Source: Rubrivivax rivuli (GTDB lineage: Bacteria > Pseudomonadota > Gammaproteobacteria > Burkholderiales > Burkholderiaceae_C). Taken from it: a stretch of DNA of 64,000 nucleotides. The stretch spans positions 558,001 to 622,000 of the forward strand of contig NZ_SACR01000003.1 of assembly GCF_004016505.1 (NCBI RefSeq), in the 5' to 3' direction. Below, in pieces: positions 7,576 to 15,625 of the stretch (positions are counted from its first letter, which is position 1; every line of letters begins with the position of its first letter). The notes under the pieces are model-generated. The model worked only from the letters and a program-made list of their open reading frames with translations, searched no databases and was not told the origin of the DNA. The position numbers and the translations under genes were made by a program.

Positions 7576-9624
7576 ATGACCCGCAAGCTCTTCGTCACCA
7601 CCGCCCTGCCCTACGCGAACGCCGGCTTCCACATCGGCCACATGATGGAATACATCCAGGCCGACACCTGGGTGCGCCTGCAGCGCATGGCCGGCCACGA
7701 GGTGCACTTCGTCTGCGCCGACGACGCGCACGGCGCGCCCATCATGATCGCCGCCGAGAAGGCCGGCCTCACGCCACAGCAGTTCGTGGCGCAGATCGCC
7801 GCCGGCCGGCCGCAGTACCTGGACGGCTTCCACATCCGCTTCGACAACTGGCACAGCACCGACGCGCCCGAGAACCACGAACTCGCGCAGGACATCTACC
7901 GCGCGCTGCGCGCCAACGGGCTGATCGAGGTGCGCGCCGTCGAGCAGTTCTTCGACCCCGCCAAGGGCATGTTCCTGCCCGACCGCTTCATCAAGGGCGA
8001 GTGCCCAAAGTGCGGCGCGCAAGACCAGTACGGCGACAACTGCGAAGTCTGCGGCGCCGTCTACCAGCCCACCGAGCTGAAGAACCCGCGCTCGGCGCTG
8101 ACCGGCGCCACGCCCGAACTGCGCACCAGCGAGCACTTCTTCTTCAAGTTGAGCGACCCGCGCTGCGTGGAGTTTCTCGAAGGCTGGACGCAGAGCGGCC
8201 GCCTGCAGCCCGAGGTGGCCAACAAGGTGCGCGAGTGGTTCGCGCGTGACGAAGCCGGGAAAGTGGGCCTGGGCGACTGGGACATCAGCCGCGACGCGCC
8301 CTACTTCGGCATCGAGATCCCCGACGCCCCGGGCAAGTACTTCTACGTCTGGCTGGATGCGCCCGTGGGCTACCTGGCCTCGCTGAAGAACCTCTTCGGC
8401 AAGCTGGGCCTGGACATGGACAGCTACCTCGCCGACCCCGCGGTGGAGCAGGTGCACTTCATCGGCAAGGACATCGTCACCTTCCACACGCTGTTCTGGC
8501 CGGCGATGCTGAAGTTCAGCGGCCGCAAGGTGCCCGACCACGTCTACGTGCACGGCCACCTCACGGTGAGCGGCGCGAAGATGAGCAAGAGCCGCGGCAC
8601 AGGCATCAGCCCGCTGAAGTACCTGGAGCTGGGCCTGAACCCGGAGTGGCTGCGCTACTACATCGCTGCCAAGCTCAACGCCCGCGTGGAAGACCTCGAC
8701 TTCAACCCCGAGGATTTCATCGCCCGCGTCAACAGCGACCTGGTCGGCAAGTACATCAACATCGCCAGCCGCGCCGCGGGTTTCCTGCACAAGCGCTTCG
8801 CGGGCAAGCTCAGCGCCGACCTGGGCGTGGAAGGCCGCGTGCTGCTGGACGGCCTGCGCGCCCACAGCGCCACCGTCTACACCCACTTCGACGAGCGCGA
8901 GTACGGCAAGGCGCTGCGCGAGGTGATGCTGCTGGCCGACCGCGTGAACGAGTACGTCGACCAGCACAAGCCCTGGGAACTGGCGAAGAAGGAAGGCATG
9001 GACGCCGCGCTGCACGACGTGTGCAGCGTCTGCATCGAGGCCTTCCGCATCCTCACGCTCTACCTCAAGCCCGTGCTGCCGGCCCTGGCCGCGAAGGTGG
9101 AAGCCTTCCTGCGCATCGAACCGCTGCTGTGGGCCGACGCCCAGCGCTCGCTGGGCGCGCACACCATCGGCGAGTACCAGCACCTGATGCAGCGCGTCGA
9201 ACCGAAGCAGCTGGAGGCGCTGCTGGAGCCGCCCGCGCCGGCCGTGGCCGCCGCGCCCCTGCCCGGCGGCGAAGCCATCGCCGACGAGATCGCCATCGGC
9301 GACTTCACCAAGGTCGACCTGCGCATCGCGAAGATCGTCAAGGCCGAGGCGGTGGAAGGCAGCACCAAGCTGCTGCGCCTGACGCTGGACGTGGGCGAAG
9401 GAAAGACGCGCAACGTCTTCAGCGGCATCGCCGCGAACTACACGCCCGAGCAGCTGACGGGCAAGCTCACGGTGATGGTGGCCAACCTCGCGCCGCGCAA
9501 GATGAAGTTCGGCGTGAGCGAAGGCATGGTGCTGGCCGCCAGCCATGCCGACGAAAAGGCTCAGCCGGGCGTCTTCGTGCTGGAGCCCTTCCCTGGCGCA
9601 CAGCCGGGCATGCGGGTGCGCTGA
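7576..9624 (+). CDS. metG: Methionyl-tRNA synthetase
   Basis: Charges tRNA-Met. 682 residues, the long bacterial form. The class I HIGH motif is in [12 protein letters not shown] near residue 17. The zinc knuckle is [18 protein letters not shown] (about 143-160). KMSKS is in [11 protein letters not shown]. The C-terminal 110 residues (from [14 protein letters not shown]) form the EMAP/tRNA-binding dimerisation domain. The N-terminus [16 protein letters not shown] is a family-typical start. It is divergent from a small exported-protein gene. Confidence 0.98.
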   Translation: MTRKLFVTTALPYANAGFHIGHMMEYIQADTWVRLQRMAGHEVHFVCADDAHGAPIMIAAEKAGLTPQQFVAQIAAGRPQYLDGFHIRFDNWHSTDAPENHELAQDIYRALRANGLIEVRAVEQFFDPAKGMFLPDRFIKGECPKCGAQDQYGDNCEVCGAVYQPTELKNPRSALTGATPELRTSEHFFFKLSDPRCVEFLEGWTQSGRLQPEVANKVREWFARDEAGKVGLGDWDISRDAPYFGIEIPDAPGKYFYVWLDAPVGYLASLKNLFGKLGLDMDSYLADPAVEQVHFIGKDIVTFHTLFWPAMLKFSGRKVPDHVYVHGHLTVSGAKMSKSRGTGISPLKYLELGLNPEWLRYYIAAKLNARVEDLDFNPEDFIARVNSDLVGKYINIASRAAGFLHKRFAGKLSADLGVEGRVLLDGLRAHSATVYTHFDEREYGKALREVMLLADRVNEYVDQHKPWELAKKEGMDAALHDVCSVCIEAFRILTLYLKPVLPALAAKVEAFLRIEPLLWADAQRSLGAHTIGEYQHLMQRVEPKQLEALLEPPAPAVAAAPLPGGEAIADEIAIGDFTKVDLRIAKIVKAEAVEGSTKLLRLTLDVGEGKTRNVFSGIAANYTPEQLTGKLTVMVANLAPRKMKFGVSEGMVLAASHADEKAQPGVFVLEPFPGAQPGMRVR

Positions 9625-9627
9625 TCG

Positions 9628-9658
9628 GCTGACGGGCACAGACCGGCGCGGCGTCAGC
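9628..9658 (+). terminator. Weak hairpin after metG
   Basis: A 7-bp inverted repeat (GCTGACG at 9628-9634, CGTCAGC at 9652-9658) with a 17-nt G/C-rich loop lies just past the metG stop. There is no T-tract, so termination is uncertain. Confidence 0.25.
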
Positions 9659-9679
9659 GGGGCAGCAGCTTCACGGGTT

Positions 9680-9685
9680 GACAAT
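9680..9685 (+). promoter_or_regulatory. -10-like GACAAT before the SulP gene (predicted leaderless)
   Basis: GACAAT ends exactly 6 nt before the GTG at 9692, the same geometry as metG and uvrD. It overlaps a TTGACA (9678-9683) that looks like a -35 but has no -10 at the right distance upstream of the coding region. Confidence 0.4.
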
Positions 9686-9691
9686 CACCCG

Positions 9692-11389
9692 GTGTTGCCC
9701 GCCCAGCTCCACCCCTTCCGACCGCGCCTGCTCGACGCGCTGAAGGGCTACAACCGCCAGCGCTTCGCCATCGACGCCGGCGCGGGCCTCACGGTGGGCA
9801 TCGTCGCGCTGCCCCTGGCCCTGGCTTTCGGCATCGCCAGCGGTGTGAAGCCTGAGCAAGGCCTGATCACGGCCATCGTCGCCGGCTTCCTCATCAGCGC
9901 CCTGGGCGGCAGCCAGGTGCAGATCGGCGGGCCGGCCGGCGCCTTCATCGTCATCGTCTACGGGATCATCGAGCGCTACGGCTTCACCAACCTGCTCATC
10001 AGCACCGCGCTGGCCGGCGTGCTGATGTTCGTGCTGGGGTGGTTCAAGCTGGGCGCGCTGATCCGCTACATCCCGGTGAGCATCGTCATCGGCTTCACCA
10101 ACGGCATTGCGGTGCTGATCGCGCTGTCGCAGCTGCGCGACCTGCTGGGCCTGGACATCGAGAAGATGCCCGGCGAGTTCTTCGCGCAGCTCGGCACGCT
10201 GCACGCACACATCGGCAGCCTGAACCCCCATGCGCTGGCCATCGGGCTGGCCTGCGTGGCGGGGCTGGCGCTGTGGCCGCGGCTCTTCAAGCCCGGCCAG
10301 CTGCTGCCGGCCAGCGCCCTGGGCTACCGGCCGCTGCGCATCGCCGGGCGCATGCCGGCGCCCATCGTCGCGCTGGTCACGCTCACGGCGCTGGTGTGGT
10401 GGCTGAAGCTGCCGTTGGAGACCATCGGCTCGCGTTTCGGCGAGTTGCCTCGCGGTCTGCCGCAGTTCGAGCTGCCGCCCATCAGCTGGGCCAGTGCGCA
10501 GCAGTTGGTCATTCCCACCATCACCATCGCGCTGCTGGGCGCCATCGAGAGCCTGCTCTGCGCCCGCGTGGCCGACAGCATGGCCGACGCCAAGAACCCC
10601 TTCAAGCGCCACGACCCCAACCAGGAGCTGATGGCCCAGGGCGTGGCCAACGTGGTGGTGCCCTTCTTCGGCGGCATCCCGGCCACGGGCACCATCGCGC
10701 GCACCGTCACCAACGTGCGTGCCGGGGCCACCAGCCCCATCGCCGGCATCGTGCATGCGCTGACGCTGCTGCTCATCCTGCTGGTGGCTGCGCCGCTGGC
10801 CAGCCTGGTGCCGCTGGCGGCGCTGGCCGGCATCCTGCTCTTCGTGGCGTGGAACATGTTCGAAGGCCATCAGTTCCTGCGCCTGCGCCAGTTCTCGGGC
10901 GGCTACCGGCTGCTGATGGTGGGCACCTTCGTGCTGACCATCGTGTTCGACCTCACCGTGGCCGTGCAGGTGGGCCTGGTGCTGAGCTGCGTGTTCTTCA
11001 TCTGGCGCATGGGCACGCTGTTCAGCGTGAAGCCGCACCTGCCGGCCGGTGGCAGCACGCTGCCCGAAGGCGTGCAGGCCTTCGAGCTCTACGGCTCGCT
11101 CTTCTTCGGTGCCGTGGCCAAGATCGAGGCCCTGCCCGAGCAACTGCCCCCCGGCACGCGCGTGGTGGTGCTGGACATGCAGCGCCTGGTGCTGATGGAC
11201 AGCACCGGCCTCGACGCCATGGAGCAGATGCACCGCACGCTGCAACGCCAGGGCACGGCGCTGGTGCTGGCCAATGTGAACGAGCAGCCCCTCAGCCTGA
11301 TCCGGCGCGCCGGCTTCGAGGCCGCGATCGGTGCCGACCACATCGTGCCCAGCGTCGCCGCGGCGCTCGGCCCCTCGCAAGCGCCCTGA
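9692..11389 (+). CDS. SulP-family anion transporter with STAS domain
   Basis: Inner-membrane SLC26/SulP transporter, probably for sulfate, bicarbonate or another anion. About 565 residues from a GTG start (9692; TTG at 9695 is possible). No ATG exists near the N-terminus. About 10-14 membrane segments begin with AGLTVGIVALPLALAFGIAS, followed by the SulP signature area GFTNGIAVLIAL. The C-terminal STAS domain (about 440-560) has the LVLMDSTGLDAMEQM loop. An upstream frame extension would lie inside metG and is rejected. Substrate not determinable; related Burkholderiales proteins are labelled sulfate permeases. Confidence 0.88.
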   Translation: MLPAQLHPFRPRLLDALKGYNRQRFAIDAGAGLTVGIVALPLALAFGIASGVKPEQGLITAIVAGFLISALGGSQVQIGGPAGAFIVIVYGIIERYGFTNLLISTALAGVLMFVLGWFKLGALIRYIPVSIVIGFTNGIAVLIALSQLRDLLGLDIEKMPGEFFAQLGTLHAHIGSLNPHALAIGLACVAGLALWPRLFKPGQLLPASALGYRPLRIAGRMPAPIVALVTLTALVWWLKLPLETIGSRFGELPRGLPQFELPPISWASAQQLVIPTITIALLGAIESLLCARVADSMADAKNPFKRHDPNQELMAQGVANVVVPFFGGIPATGTIARTVTNVRAGATSPIAGIVHALTLLLILLVAAPLASLVPLAALAGILLFVAWNMFEGHQFLRLRQFSGGYRLLMVGTFVLTIVFDLTVAVQVGLVLSCVFFIWRMGTLFSVKPHLPAGGSTLPEGVQAFELYGSLFFGAVAKIEALPEQLPPGTRVVVLDMQRLVLMDSTGLDAMEQMHRTLQRQGTALVLANVNEQPLSLIRRAGFEAAIGADHIVPSVAAALGPSQAP

Positions 11390-11405
11390 GCCGGCGCCAG
11401 CCGCG

Positions 11406-11813
11406 CTACCAGTCGATCTGCCAGCGCCCGCCGCAGCGTTTGCAGCAAACCACCATGTAGCTGCCGTCGGCGGTCTCGGCGCGCGCGCCCGTAGGCTCGC
11501 GGCTCGACTCCACGGCCCAGCGGCCATAGGCCTGGCACTGGCCGCACACCGCCTGGTTGGCGATGAACTCGGCCCGCGTCAGCAGGAAGAGGTAGCGCCG
11601 CAGCGCCCACAGGCCGATGGCGCAGGCCACCAGCACGCAGACCGCCATCAGCGCCTTGGCACCGCCCGGCGCGGAGAAGGCCTCCATCGCGCCGAACAGT
11701 GTCACCACGCACAGCAGCAGCAGCACCAGGTGTGAATGTCCGATCAGCAGTTCCCGCTCGTACCACTTGCGGAAACCTCGGCGCTGGATGGATGCAGGGA
11801 TGGCCATGCGCAT
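11406..11813 (-). CDS. Small membrane protein with C-terminal zinc-ribbon-like cysteines
   Basis: 135 residues. Two predicted membrane helices (about 25-45 and 52-70, LLIGHSHLVLLLLCVV and ALMAVCVLVACAIG) are followed by a soluble tail. The tail carries CGQC and, 40 residues later, CCKRC, a spacing that could bind a metal as a zinc ribbon. It is convergent with the SulP gene (16 nt between stops) and lies downstream of the symporter terminator, with its own start at 11813. No function recognised. Confidence 0.7.
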   Translation of the reverse strand: MRMAIPASIQRRGFRKWYERELLIGHSHLVLLLLCVVTLFGAMEAFSAPGGAKALMAVCVLVACAIGLWALRRYLFLLTRAEFIANQAVCGQCQAYGRWAVESSREPTGARAETADGSYMVVCCKRCGGRWQIDW

Positions 11814-11860
11814 GCCCCTCGATGTGTAGGGGCCATGCTAGCGCGAACGCCGCGCCCATG

Positions 11861-11890
11861 AAAAAGGCCGCGCCCTGGGGGGGCGCGGCC
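11861..11890 (-). terminator. Rho-independent terminator of the symporter operon
   Basis: On the minus strand a 10-bp stem (GGCCGCGCCC with GGGCGCGGCC) is followed by TTTTT and then CATGGGC. It lies 36 nt after the symporter stop codon. Confidence 0.88.
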
Positions 11891-11926
11891 GGTTTCAGGC
11901 CGAAGCCTGCAGCTTGGGGCGCGGGA

Positions 11927-14059
11927 TCAGGCGCGCGTGGTGTTCAGGTTCGGGTAGCGCACATGCTCCACCAGTTCCTGGATCTCTTGCTTCGGCGCCG
12001 GGGTGATCAGGCTCACCAGGATGATCACGGCGAAGCCCAGCGGCACGCCGAAGACACCGGCCGAGATCGGCAGGATGCCGAACCAGGTGTAGTCTGCCAC
12101 CGGGCCCGTCACGCCGAACAGGCCGCGCATCCACACCTGGGTGGTGGCCATGTAGTAGAACGTGATGGACACGCCAGCGATCATGCCCAGCACCGCGCCC
12201 CACTTGCTGGCGCGCTTCCAGAAGATGCCGAGCACCAGCGCCGGGAAGAAGCCCGCCGCAGCCAGCGAGAAGGCCGCAGACACCAGGAACAGGATGTCGG
12301 CGATCTTCAGCGATGCCACGTAGGCCGCGGCCAGGGCCACCACCAGCAGCAGCGCCTTGGAGATCATCACGCGGCGCGCGGTGGGCGCGTTCGGGTCGAT
12401 CATCTTGTAGTACAGGTCGTGGCTCAGCGCGTTGGCGATGGTCAGCAGCAGGCCGTCGGCGGTGGACAGCGCAGCGGCCAGGCCGCCGGCAGCCACCAGG
12501 CCCGAGATGACATACGGCAGGCCGGCGATCTCAGGCGTGGCCAGCACGATGATGTCGCCACCGATGCGCATCTCACCCAGCTGGAAGATGCCGTCCTTGT
12601 TCACGTCCGACACGGCCAGCAGCGTCGGGTCGACCTTGGCCCAAGACCCCACCCAGGCGGGCAGTTGGTCGAAGGGCGTGCCCACCATCACGTTGAAGAC
12701 CTCGTACTTCACCAGCACGGCCAGGGCCGGGGCCGTGAAGTACAGCAGGAAGATGAAGAACAGCGACCAGGTCACCGACTGACGGGCTTCCTTCACCGAC
12801 GGGGTGGTGTAGTAGCGCATCAGGATGTGCGGCAGCGCGGCCGTACCCACCATCAGGCAGAACACCAGGGCCAGGAAGTTGCGACGGCTGTCGTTGAAGG
12901 CCTTCTGCGCCTTCTCGTCACCGTTCGGGTTGCCGGCGTAGGCCTGCGCGTGGCGCGGCATGCCGGCCAGGTCGCGGGCGCGGCCGTCGGCAGCCGTCTT
13001 TGCGGCGGTCCAGGCCTTCTTGGCGGCTTCGGCGTCCTTCGGCAGGGCGGCCAGGGCCTTCTCGGCAGCGGCGATGGCGTCAGGCGCGGCATTGGCAGCC
13101 TTCAGCTCGGCCACCTTGGCTTGCGCTGCGGCGGTGTCGGCGGCCAGGGCACCCGGCACGTCCTTCAGCTTGGCAGCCAGCGTGTCCGACTGGGCCTTGA
13201 AGAAGGCGATGACTTCCTTCTCCTTCGGGTCGGCGATCAGCTTCTCTTCCTTGGCGGTGACCTTCTCCAGCTGCGCGCCGTAGATGGCTTGCGGGATGGG
13301 CACGCCGGTCTGCTTCACGCTCAGCCACACCACCGGGATCAGGTAGGCCACGATCAGGATGATGTACTGGGCCACCTGCGTCCACGTCACGGCGCGCATG
13401 CCGCCCATGAACGAGCACACCAGGATGCCAGCCAGGCCCACGAAGATGCCGACCTCGAAGGCCAGGCCCGACAGGCGCGCGGTGATCAGGCCCACGCCGT
13501 AGATCTGTGCCACGACGTAGACGAAGGACACCAGGATGGCGATCAGGATGCCGACGAAGCGGGCCGCGTTGCCTTCATAGCGTGCGCCCAGGAAGTCGGG
13601 GATCGTGAACTGGCCGAACTTGCGCAGGTAAGGCGCCAGGAACAGCGCCACCAGGCAGTAGCCGCCGGTCCAGCCCATGATGAAGGCCAGGCCGCCGTAG
13701 CCGGTGAGGTACAGCGTACCGGCCATGCCGATGAAGGAAGCGGCCGACATCCAGTCAGCGCCCGTGGCCATGCCGTTGTAGATGGCGGGCACGCGGCGGC
13801 CGGCCACGTAGTACTCGGCCGCGTCGTTGGTGCGGCTCATGATGCCGATACCGGCATACAGGCCCACCGTGGCCAGCAGGAAGACGATGCCGATGGCACC
13901 GCGGGACAAGCCCATCTGCTCGGCGATGGCCAGCACGATCACGAAGGCGATGAAGCCCCCGGTGTACCAGCCATAGATCTTGTTGAGGCCCTTCTTGAAG
14001 GCCTCGTTGGCCTCCTTGTTGGAGACCCCGGCATCGGGTTCAAAGCTCAAGCCTGCCAT
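11927..14059 (-). CDS. Sodium:solute symporter (acetate-permease-like) with large loop and EF-hand-like motif
   Basis: 710-residue SSS-family carrier, the large subunit that pairs with DUF4212 proteins (VC_2705-type, often called cation/acetate symporter). The core includes AGRRVPAIYNGMATGADWMSA and GGLAAALSTADGLLLTIANA, typical SSS segments. Two features are unusual. Residues about 258-392 form a long Ala/Lys/Glu-rich, coiled-coil-like extramembrane insert. Residues 485-496 (DVNKDGIFQLGE) match the EF-hand calcium-loop pattern. The start is 1 nt after the small-subunit stop and has GGAGGAA upstream. The substrate is probably a short carboxylate (inference). It ends at a strong terminator. 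Confidence 0.92.
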   Translation of the reverse strand: MAGLSFEPDAGVSNKEANEAFKKGLNKIYGWYTGGFIAFVIVLAIAEQMGLSRGAIGIVFLLATVGLYAGIGIMSRTNDAAEYYVAGRRVPAIYNGMATGADWMSAASFIGMAGTLYLTGYGGLAFIMGWTGGYCLVALFLAPYLRKFGQFTIPDFLGARYEGNAARFVGILIAILVSFVYVVAQIYGVGLITARLSGLAFEVGIFVGLAGILVCSFMGGMRAVTWTQVAQYIILIVAYLIPVVWLSVKQTGVPIPQAIYGAQLEKVTAKEEKLIADPKEKEVIAFFKAQSDTLAAKLKDVPGALAADTAAAQAKVAELKAANAAPDAIAAAEKALAALPKDAEAAKKAWTAAKTAADGRARDLAGMPRHAQAYAGNPNGDEKAQKAFNDSRRNFLALVFCLMVGTAALPHILMRYYTTPSVKEARQSVTWSLFFIFLLYFTAPALAVLVKYEVFNVMVGTPFDQLPAWVGSWAKVDPTLLAVSDVNKDGIFQLGEMRIGGDIIVLATPEIAGLPYVISGLVAAGGLAAALSTADGLLLTIANALSHDLYYKMIDPNAPTARRVMISKALLLVVALAAAYVASLKIADILFLVSAAFSLAAAGFFPALVLGIFWKRASKWGAVLGMIAGVSITFYYMATTQVWMRGLFGVTGPVADYTWFGILPISAGVFGVPLGFAVIILVSLITPAPKQEIQELVEHVRYPNLNTTRA

Positions 14060-14060
14060 G

Positions 14061-14318
14061 TCATTCCTCCTCGGCGACGCCGTGCTCGATGTCGAGCTTG
14101 TTCATGTAGTGGGCGTAGTAGGCAATGATGGCGACGTAGATCACCAAGGCCCCTTGTGCCCCCATCCAGAAGCTGAAGGGCCAGCCGGCCATGGTGAAGC
14201 TCAGGTCGCGGGCGAAGTACGCCACGACATAAGTCACCACGAACCAGATGGCCAACAGGATCGATGTGATCCTGAGGTTTTTCCGCCAGTAAGCCTGGTG
14301 GTTCTCACTCACCTTCAT
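14061..14318 (-). CDS. DUF4212 symporter small subunit
   Basis: 85 residues with two membrane helices (about 17-40 and 50-72), beginning MKVSENHQAYWRKNLRIT. The YWRKN segment followed by two helices is typical of the DUF4212 putative sodium/solute symporter small subunit. The ATG at 14318 has AGAGG 8 nt upstream and is preferred to the GTG three codons earlier. One nucleotide separates its TGA from the symporter ATG, so the two are translationally coupled and probably form one complex. Confidence 0.92.
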   Translation of the reverse strand: MKVSENHQAYWRKNLRITSILLAIWFVVTYVVAYFARDLSFTMAGWPFSFWMGAQGALVIYVAIIAYYAHYMNKLDIEHGVAEEE

Positions 14319-14374
14319 CGTTGTCACCTCTCGGTTGTTTTCTGCGGTTGCACGTGCGCCCGGAATGGGCTTCT

Positions 14375-14950
14375 TCAGGAAACCTGGCCGACGAGCAAGC
14401 CCGTCTCGCGTTCAAGCTGCGCCGCCACCTTGGGCTCGAAACCCTTGAGGTGGCGGATGATCTTCTTGGCCTCTTCAGGCTGTTGGCGATCGACATGCAC
14501 CCGCGCCAGCTGGTACCAGCCGTAGGGCGACATGGGTTGCAGTTCGGTGTTCTTCTTCAGCGCCGCCACGGCTTCGTCATAACGCTGCTGGCGGATGAGC
14601 ACCAGGCCCAGGCCGTACCAGGCGCGGTCGAGCTTGGGGCTGAGTTGGGTGGCGCGGCGGAAGGCGGCCTCGGCTTCGTCGAAGCGACCGATGTCTTCCA
14701 GCATGTAGCCGTGGTTGAACCAGGTGTGCGCGTTGTCGGGGCTCAGGCCCAGCAGGCGGTGCGAGTCGACCAGGGCCGCCTCTTTTTCGCCACGCTGCAT
14801 CAGCAGGTGGGCACGGCTGGAAAGCACATAGGTGTCATCGGGCCAGCGGGCGGCCATCTCGTTGAAGACCTGCAGCGCCTGGGCCTCGCGGCCGAGCACC
14901 AGCATGGCCATCGCCCGCCACTTGGAGAGGTAGAAATCGATCTGCTTCAC
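14375..14950 (-). CDS. Tetratricopeptide-repeat protein
   Basis: 191 residues made almost entirely of TPR-like helical pairs; for example WFNHGYMLEDIGRFDEAEAA and WYGLGLVLIRQQRYDEAVAA are consecutive 34-residue units. There is no signal peptide, so it is probably cytoplasmic and a protein-interaction scaffold. The start codon overlaps the stop of the upstream membrane-protein gene by 4 nt (ATGA). The symporter pair follows 56 nt downstream on the same strand. A role in assembly or regulation of the symporter is only a guess from position. Confidence 0.85.
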   Translation of the reverse strand: MKQIDFYLSKWRAMAMLVLGREAQALQVFNEMAARWPDDTYVLSSRAHLLMQRGEKEAALVDSHRLLGLSPDNAHTWFNHGYMLEDIGRFDEAEAAFRRATQLSPKLDRAWYGLGLVLIRQQRYDEAVAALKKNTELQPMSPYGWYQLARVHVDRQQPEEAKKIIRHLKGFEPKVAAQLERETGLLVGQVS

Positions 14951-15243
14951 TGACAGCCCACCATCTTGTTGTTGACGCAGAAACTGATCTTCTCGAAGGT
15001 CACGATCACCCAGATCACCGCCAGCAGGAAGAAGGCGACGAAGCCGACCTGGTGGTCGCCCACCTGGCGCGGCGCGATGAAGCGGGCCGCCGCCACGAAG
15101 GGACGCGTCAGGATCTTCAGCAGCTGGTAGAAGAAGTTGGTGTCGCGCTTGTCACCGGCCAGCACGGCGAGCAGCCCCTGACCCAGAAGCGCCATCAGGG
15201 CGATCTCGCAAACCAGCTTCGCGGCGGAAAGGAAAAGCAGCAC
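14947..15243 (-). CDS. Small YggT-like membrane protein
   Basis: 98 residues with two hydrophobic helices (about 8-29, AKLVCEIALMALLGQGLLAV, and 68-85, VGFVAFFLLAVIWVIV) around a short cytoplasmic stretch containing KILTRPFVAAARFIAPRQV. Size and layout recall YggT/DUF-type small inner-membrane proteins, but I do not recognise a specific family. First gene of the apparent operon (membrane protein, TPR protein, then the symporter pair), with an ATGA overlap to the next gene. Confidence 0.7.
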   Translation of the reverse strand: MLLFLSAAKLVCEIALMALLGQGLLAVLAGDKRDTNFFYQLLKILTRPFVAAARFIAPRQVGDHQVGFVAFFLLAVIWVIVTFEKISFCVNNKMVGCQ

Positions 15244-15360
15244 AGAAATCCCGATTTCCAGGTGACAGGCGACTCTTGGCGGATGCGCTTACTGATTTCT
15301 GACGAAACAGGCCTGACTGCGGGCAAGCACCGCCCGGGCTTACCCTAGGCAGCACCGGCC

Positions 15361-15366
15361 TAAAAT
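15361..15366 (+). promoter_or_regulatory. -10-like TAAAAT upstream of DUF3460/scpA
   Basis: TAAAAT lies about 58 nt before the DUF3460 ATG (15425) in the 181-bp gap between divergent genes. No clear -35 is seen. It would give a leader of about 50 nt. Confidence 0.4.
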
Positions 15367-15424
15367 GCGGCGCTCAGCCTCTGAGGAGGCCCCGTTCCCC
15401 GACTGCCTGCCCCGCGAGCCCGCC

Positions 15425-15625
15425 ATGCCCCTGTTCTGGAAGCCTTACAAGTCCGAAGTGACGAACTTCATCGAAGAGCTCAAGGCCAAGAAGCCCAGCC
15501 TCGAGGCCGAGCAGCGCGCCGGCCGCGCCCTGCTCTGGGACCGCGACCTGAACCGGCAGGAACAGGCCGAGTGGCAAGACGCCAAGGTGCCCCAGCAGCC
15601 CTACGTCTACCAGACCAAGGCGTGA
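15425..15625 (+). CDS. DUF3460 family protein
   Basis: 66 residues from MPLFWKPYKSEVTNFIEELK, the conserved DUF3460 beginning; the in-frame ATG 60 nt upstream is rejected because the family starts at MPLF. Small, charged and soluble. The middle (RALLWDRDLNRQEQAEW) and the C-terminal VPQQPYVYQTKA are family features. Function unknown. Its stop overlaps the scpA start (GTGA), a coupling common in betaproteobacteria. Confidence 0.92.
   Translation: MPLFWKPYKSEVTNFIEELKAKKPSLEAEQRAGRALLWDRDLNRQEQAEWQDAKVPQQPYVYQTKA

Noticed and set aside
9678..9683. TTGACA as the -35 of the SulP gene
   Set aside because: A matching -10 would fall inside the coding region. The overlapping GACAAT fits the leaderless pattern better.
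7576..9684. Minus-strand frame extending from the small exported-protein gene across metG
   Set aside because: Only the C-terminal 163 codons have a signal-like start and family motif. The rest is antisense to metG.
11699..14128. 809-residue plus-strand frame opposite the symporter
   Set aside because: Composition typical of a shadow (His/Gln/Arg/Gly), and the minus-strand symporter is clear.
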